From Acidobacteriota bacterium (GTDB lineage: Bacteria; Acidobacteriota; Terriglobia; Acidiferrales; UBA7541), in the NCBI GenBank assembly GCA_003161195.1, contig PMOV01000158.1:1228-10032 (forward strand): 8,805 nt of DNA, in the 5' to 3' direction. Numbering within the stretch: the stretch's first letter is position 1; the number at the start of each line of letters is the position of its first letter. A model generated the notes under the pieces. That model worked only from the letters and a program-made list of their open reading frames with translations, did no database searches and was not told the DNA's origin. Positions 6,520 through 8,805 of this stretch are shown in pieces. Position numbers and translations under genes: made by a program.

Positions 6520-7992
6520 TCACAGCCCCAGCGACTTCCACAATCCCGCCACCCGCGCCTTTGTGCCCTCATCCATCAAAATCTCATCCGGCCAGGGCCG
6601 CGAAAATCCTTCACTATTCCATTTCCGCGTAGCATCAATCCCCATCTTCGACCCAAAATCCTGTATCGGCGTGGCGTGATCCAGCGTATCGGTGGGCCCC
6701 TGGGTAAACTGAATATCCCGCTGCGGATCGATCGCGCACAGCGCCTTCCACACCACCTCGCTGTAGTTGTGCACATCCACGTCGTGATCCACCACCACAA
6801 TCACCTTCGTAAACATCGCCTGCCCCAGCGACCAGATCGCGCTCATCACCTTTCGCGCATGCCCGGGATAACCCTTCTTGATCGCCACGATCATCAAGTT
6901 GTGAAAAATCCCCTCCGCCGGCAGCGCGACATCCACGATCTCTGGATACTGCATCTTCATCACCGGCAAAAACACGCGCTCCACCGCATACCCCATGAAG
7001 AAATCTTCCTGCGGCGGCGGACCCACCACGGTAGTTAAGTAGATGGGATCCTTCTTGTGCGTCACGCACTCCACGTGAAACACGGGAAACTCTCCCTCCA
7101 GCGAATAAAATCCCGTGTGATCCCCGAACGGCCCTTCCGTCCGCAGTTCATTCAGACTCACATAGCCTTCCAGCACGATCTCCGCATTTGCGGGCACTTC
7201 AATATCGTTCGTCTCGCTCATCACCATATCCACCGGCTCGTGCCGCAAAAATCCTGCAAACATCATCTCGTCCAGGTCCGGCGGAATCGGCAGCATGCCC
7301 GCCAGCGCCGTCGCGGGATCCGCGCCAATCGCCACCGATACCGCAATTCGCCCCTCGGGGTTCGCCGCCCGCGCGGCGCGAAAATGCGCCGCCCCGTGCT
7401 TCTGCGTCTGCCAATGCATTCCCGTGGTCCGGTCGTCGTACACCTGCATGCGGTACATCCCGACATTGCGCTTCCCGGTCGCGGGACTCTTCGTAAACAC
7501 CAGCGGAAACGTGATGAACCTCCCGCCATCCTGCGGCCAGCATTGCAGAATCGGAAAATCAAACAGATTCACGTCTGCGCCCCTACGAATCACGTCCTTG
7601 CAATCGCCGGATTTCACGCTCTTCGGAAAAAACGATCCCAGCTCCGCCAATCTCGGCAGCATCTTGAGCTTGTCAAACAACCCTTGCGGCGACTTCATGT
7701 CCATAAATCCGCTAATCCGCGCTGCCACCTCCTCCAGCGCGTCCACCTCAAAGGCCATGCACATGCGCGAAACGCTGCCAAACGTGTTCACCAGCAAGGG
7801 AACCTTGGACCCCTTCGGGCGCTCAAAGAGCAGCGCCGGCCCCACGCTGTCGCTTTTCCGCTTCGCATCCCGGGCCACGCGCTGCGTGATCTCTGTAATC
7901 TCCAGAACGGGATCCACCTCTGCCTTAACCCGCTTCAACTCGCCAGCCTTCTCGAGCTTCCGCACGAACTCCCGCAAATCGCGATACGCCAC
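6520..7992 (-). CDS. ubiD: UbiD-family prenyl-FMN-dependent decarboxylase
   Basis: UbiD-type enzymes decarboxylate aromatic or unsaturated acids with prenylated FMN made by a UbiX partner; no ubiX is in view. The 490-residue length matches the family. YRDLREFVRKLEKAGEL (3-19) is the usual N-terminus. NVGMYRMQVYDDRTTGMHW (176-194) is the metal/prenyl-FMN site region. TEGPFGDHTGFYS (285-297) carries the conserved acidic residue, and DPIYLTTVVGPPPQED (315-330) and the VDHDVDVHNYSEVVW region (401-415) are typical. I chose the GTG at 7992: GGGAGG lies 5-6 bases upstream and the conserved domain starts directly after it. The frame is open to 8307, but the extra 105 residues are not protein-like. 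The substrate is unknown. A quinone precursor acid is one possibility, in the classical ubiquinone route or a futalosine-type menaquinone route; another aromatic acid is equally possible. Confidence 0.93.
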   Translation of the reverse strand: MAYRDLREFVRKLEKAGELKRVKAEVDPVLEITEITQRVARDAKRKSDSVGPALLFERPKGSKVPLLVNTFGSVSRMCMAFEVDALEEVAARISGFMDMKSPQGLFDKLKMLPRLAELGSFFPKSVKSGDCKDVIRRGADVNLFDFPILQCWPQDGGRFITFPLVFTKSPATGKRNVGMYRMQVYDDRTTGMHWQTQKHGAAHFRAARAANPEGRIAVSVAIGADPATALAGMLPIPPDLDEMMFAGFLRHEPVDMVMSETNDIEVPANAEIVLEGYVSLNELRTEGPFGDHTGFYSLEGEFPVFHVECVTHKKDPIYLTTVVGPPPQEDFFMGYAVERVFLPVMKMQYPEIVDVALPAEGIFHNLMIVAIKKGYPGHARKVMSAIWSLGQAMFTKVIVVVDHDVDVHNYSEVVWKALCAIDPQRDIQFTQGPTDTLDHATPIQDFGSKMGIDATRKWNSEGFSRPWPDEILMDEGTKARVAGLWKSLGL

Positions 7993-8105
7993 ATCCGCCT
8001 CCCGCAACCCGTCTCTTACTAGAGCGACTTTGTAGCATAGACCCAAGGCCTGTGCTAACCAGAGCAGGAAATGAGTGTAAGTGATTCTGCAGAGGCAGGT
8101 TAGCG

Positions 8106-8222
8106 GCAATTTGCGGATAACGGTTTCAGGACGAGTTGGGGTGTACGGTAGGGCAATTTGTATCGTTATCAAACGAAGGGACTTGCGTGGGGAGCAATTC
8201 GTATCGTTATCAAAACAAAGGG
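8106..8222. promoter_or_regulatory. Tandem CGTTATC repeats, candidate operator array
   Basis: Two near-identical units at 8153-8180 and 8194-8222 share GCAATT, GTATCGTTATCAAA and a purine-rich end. They are offset by 41 bases, roughly four helical turns. A degenerate third unit at 8106-8127 begins GCAATTTG and carries the same CGTTATC heptamer in the opposite orientation (GATAACG at 8116-8122). The array lies about 115-230 bases upstream of the decarboxylase GTG. Regular spacing in a divergent promoter region suggests binding sites for a regulator, which cannot be named from sequence. Confidence 0.5.
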
Positions 8223-8458
8223 GCAAAAATTGGGCGTTGGCGGGGGGCAAGTTTGGGAGTTTTGTGGGATGGGAGGGGAGGAGGCCGGGCTGGGCAGTCA
8301 GATGCACGTTACATGTTGGCGTGGATTTAGTTTTATGTCAATGGACGTAACGCTCCAGTACTCCTAGGCGGGGTTTATGGGGATGCGGAGGTGGAATCGG
8401 CAGGGCACGGCTTAGTAGTGCGGGGAAACCATGTGTTGTGTAGGCCTGGGCATTTTGC

Positions 8459-8474
8459 GCGCAGCATGCTGCGC
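8459..8474. repeat. Perfect 16-base palindrome
   Basis: GCGCAGCATGCTGCGC is a perfect inverted repeat in the divergent intergenic region, about 80 bases before the membrane gene. It shares its left ten bases with the palindrome at 6478-6499, so both probably belong to one dispersed REP-like family. It has no adjacent T-tract on the plus strand. Confidence 0.6.
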
Positions 8475-8513
8475 CCGCTGAAAACGCGGCTGCTATCGCG
8501 TTGGGAAGCGGGG

Positions 8514-8519
8514 TAAAAT
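8514..8519 (+). promoter_or_regulatory. Possible -10 box for the right-edge membrane gene
   Basis: TAAAAT matches the sigma-70 -10 consensus at five of six positions. It lies 37 bases before the proposed TTG start, giving a leader of about 30 bases. No recognisable -35 element sits at the usual distance, so this is a weak call. Confidence 0.25.
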
Positions 8520-8556
8520 CGGCATATTGGTTGGGCTTCGCGTCTGGAGGCTTGGT

Positions 8557-8805
8557 TTGTTGCTGGATTTGGGCAGAGCCGTTTCGTTTGCGTGCAGCGT
8601 GCTGTCGCTGTACGCGCTGATGGGCGCGGCGTTTTTCGCGCAGGGCACGCGGTGGGAAGATCGTCTGGTGGAGTCGTTCGCGCGCATCGTCGTGGCCGCC
8701 GCGGTTTGCCTGGTGAGTGGGTTGCTGTTTCGATGGGAAGCGCGCCCGCAAAAGCCGCTGACCGCCACGCTGCCAGTAAAATTGTTTCTCTGGGCCCTGC
8801 CGGGC
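8557..8805 (+). CDS. Integral membrane protein, partial (runs off window)
   Basis: An open frame of 83 codons has no stop before the window ends, so the C-terminus is missing. I propose the TTG at 8557 as start because GGAGG (8546-8550) precedes it by 6 bases; no ATG is suitably placed. The protein would begin MLLDLGRAVSFACSV. The first membrane helix is about residues 8-28 (VSFACSVLSLYALMGAAFFA). A short polar segment, QGTRWEDRLVES, comes next. The second helix is about 42-58 (ARIVVAAAVCLVSGLLF), then a basic stretch near RWEARPQKP, and a third hydrophobic segment begins at VKLFLWALPG. The arrangement of hydrophobic and charged segments is what a real membrane protein shows. I do not recognise the family. 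It is divergent from the decarboxylase. Confidence 0.65.
   Translation, partial: MLLDLGRAVSFACSVLSLYALMGAAFFAQGTRWEDRLVESFARIVVAAAVCLVSGLLFRWEARPQKPLTATLPVKLFLWALPG

Larger units (their letters stand above)
7993..8556. other. Divergent intergenic region
   Basis: No convincing gene lies in these 564 bases between the decarboxylase (minus) and the membrane protein (plus). The short open frames here have repeat-derived or low-complexity translations and no good ribosome sites. The stretch holds the CGTTATC repeats (8106-8222), a G-rich tract on the plus strand (about 8220-8294), the palindrome at 8459-8474 and a possible -10 box at 8514-8519. I did not find a convincing promoter for the decarboxylase. 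Confidence 0.6.

Noticed and set aside
6424..7038. A 204-codon plus-strand open frame overlapping the decarboxylase 3' end
   Set aside because: It has the same histidine/arginine-rich antisense composition and no ribosome site or recognisable motif.
7057..8022. A 321-codon open frame on the plus strand, antisense to the decarboxylase
   Set aside because: The translation is rich in H, R, P and Q with no domain pattern, as expected opposite a GC-rich gene. The minus-strand frame has clear UbiD motifs throughout.
8048..8057. Second copy of the mnmA-leader palindrome
   Set aside because: Only one arm (10 bases) matches and there is no complementary arm, so it may be coincidence or a decayed remnant.
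8220..8294. G-quadruplex potential in a G-rich plus-strand tract
   Set aside because: Several GGG runs occur, but every set of four needs at least one loop of 8 bases or more, so the strict motif is not met. Composition alone explains it.
8383..8411. tRNA-Leu-like 5' part, with GCGGAGGTGGAATCGGCAG
   Set aside because: The resemblance covers only the acceptor 5' strand and D-arm. No matching 3' acceptor strand or T-loop GTTCGAAT follows, so it is probably chance.

Overview
The window looks like a chromosomal segment of a moderately high-GC bacterium. The style (short palindromic repeats between genes, mostly same-strand housekeeping genes, GC-rich codons) suggests Acidobacteriota. That placement is inference from general look and was not tested by any search. 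There are six complete genes on the minus strand and one partial gene on the plus strand at the right edge. No insertion sequence, CRISPR array, rRNA or convincing tRNA was seen.

Read in the minus direction from the right, the order starts with a UbiD-family prenyl-FMN decarboxylase (6520-7992, GTG start with a strong Shine-Dalgarno). Next come an aldo/keto reductase (5251-6333), then a 722-residue metallophosphoesterase with a large unassigned middle region and a GAF-like C-terminus (2844-5012). A 76-residue protein of unknown function follows 16 bases later (2597-2827). The last two are a cysteine desulfurase (1320-2510) and the tRNA 2-thiouridylase MnmA (11-1168). On the plus strand a small membrane protein begins at a TTG codon at 8557 and runs off the window.

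Two functional units stand out. The desulfurase and MnmA sit next to each other and make biochemical sense together: the first makes a cysteine persulfide, and the second uses that sulfur to thiolate U34 of Lys, Glu and Gln tRNAs. The metallophosphoesterase and the 76-residue protein form a second tight pair with its own recognisable sigma-70-type promoter. This pair is the best candidate here for an undescribed system. A predicted nuclease or phosphatase domain is joined to a putative small-molecule sensor domain, and a small partner with a good ribosome-binding site follows.

The intergenic DNA carries several short repeats. A palindrome family sharing the core GCGCAGCATG occurs at 6478-6499 and 8459-8474. 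A separate 8-bp stem palindrome lies at 1198-1219. A 19-20 base direct repeat with a nested hairpin lies at 5177-5234. Tandem CGTTATC-containing repeats lie in the divergent region between the decarboxylase and the membrane gene (8106-8222). That divergent region (7993-8556) is the only gene-free stretch longer than 300 bases.
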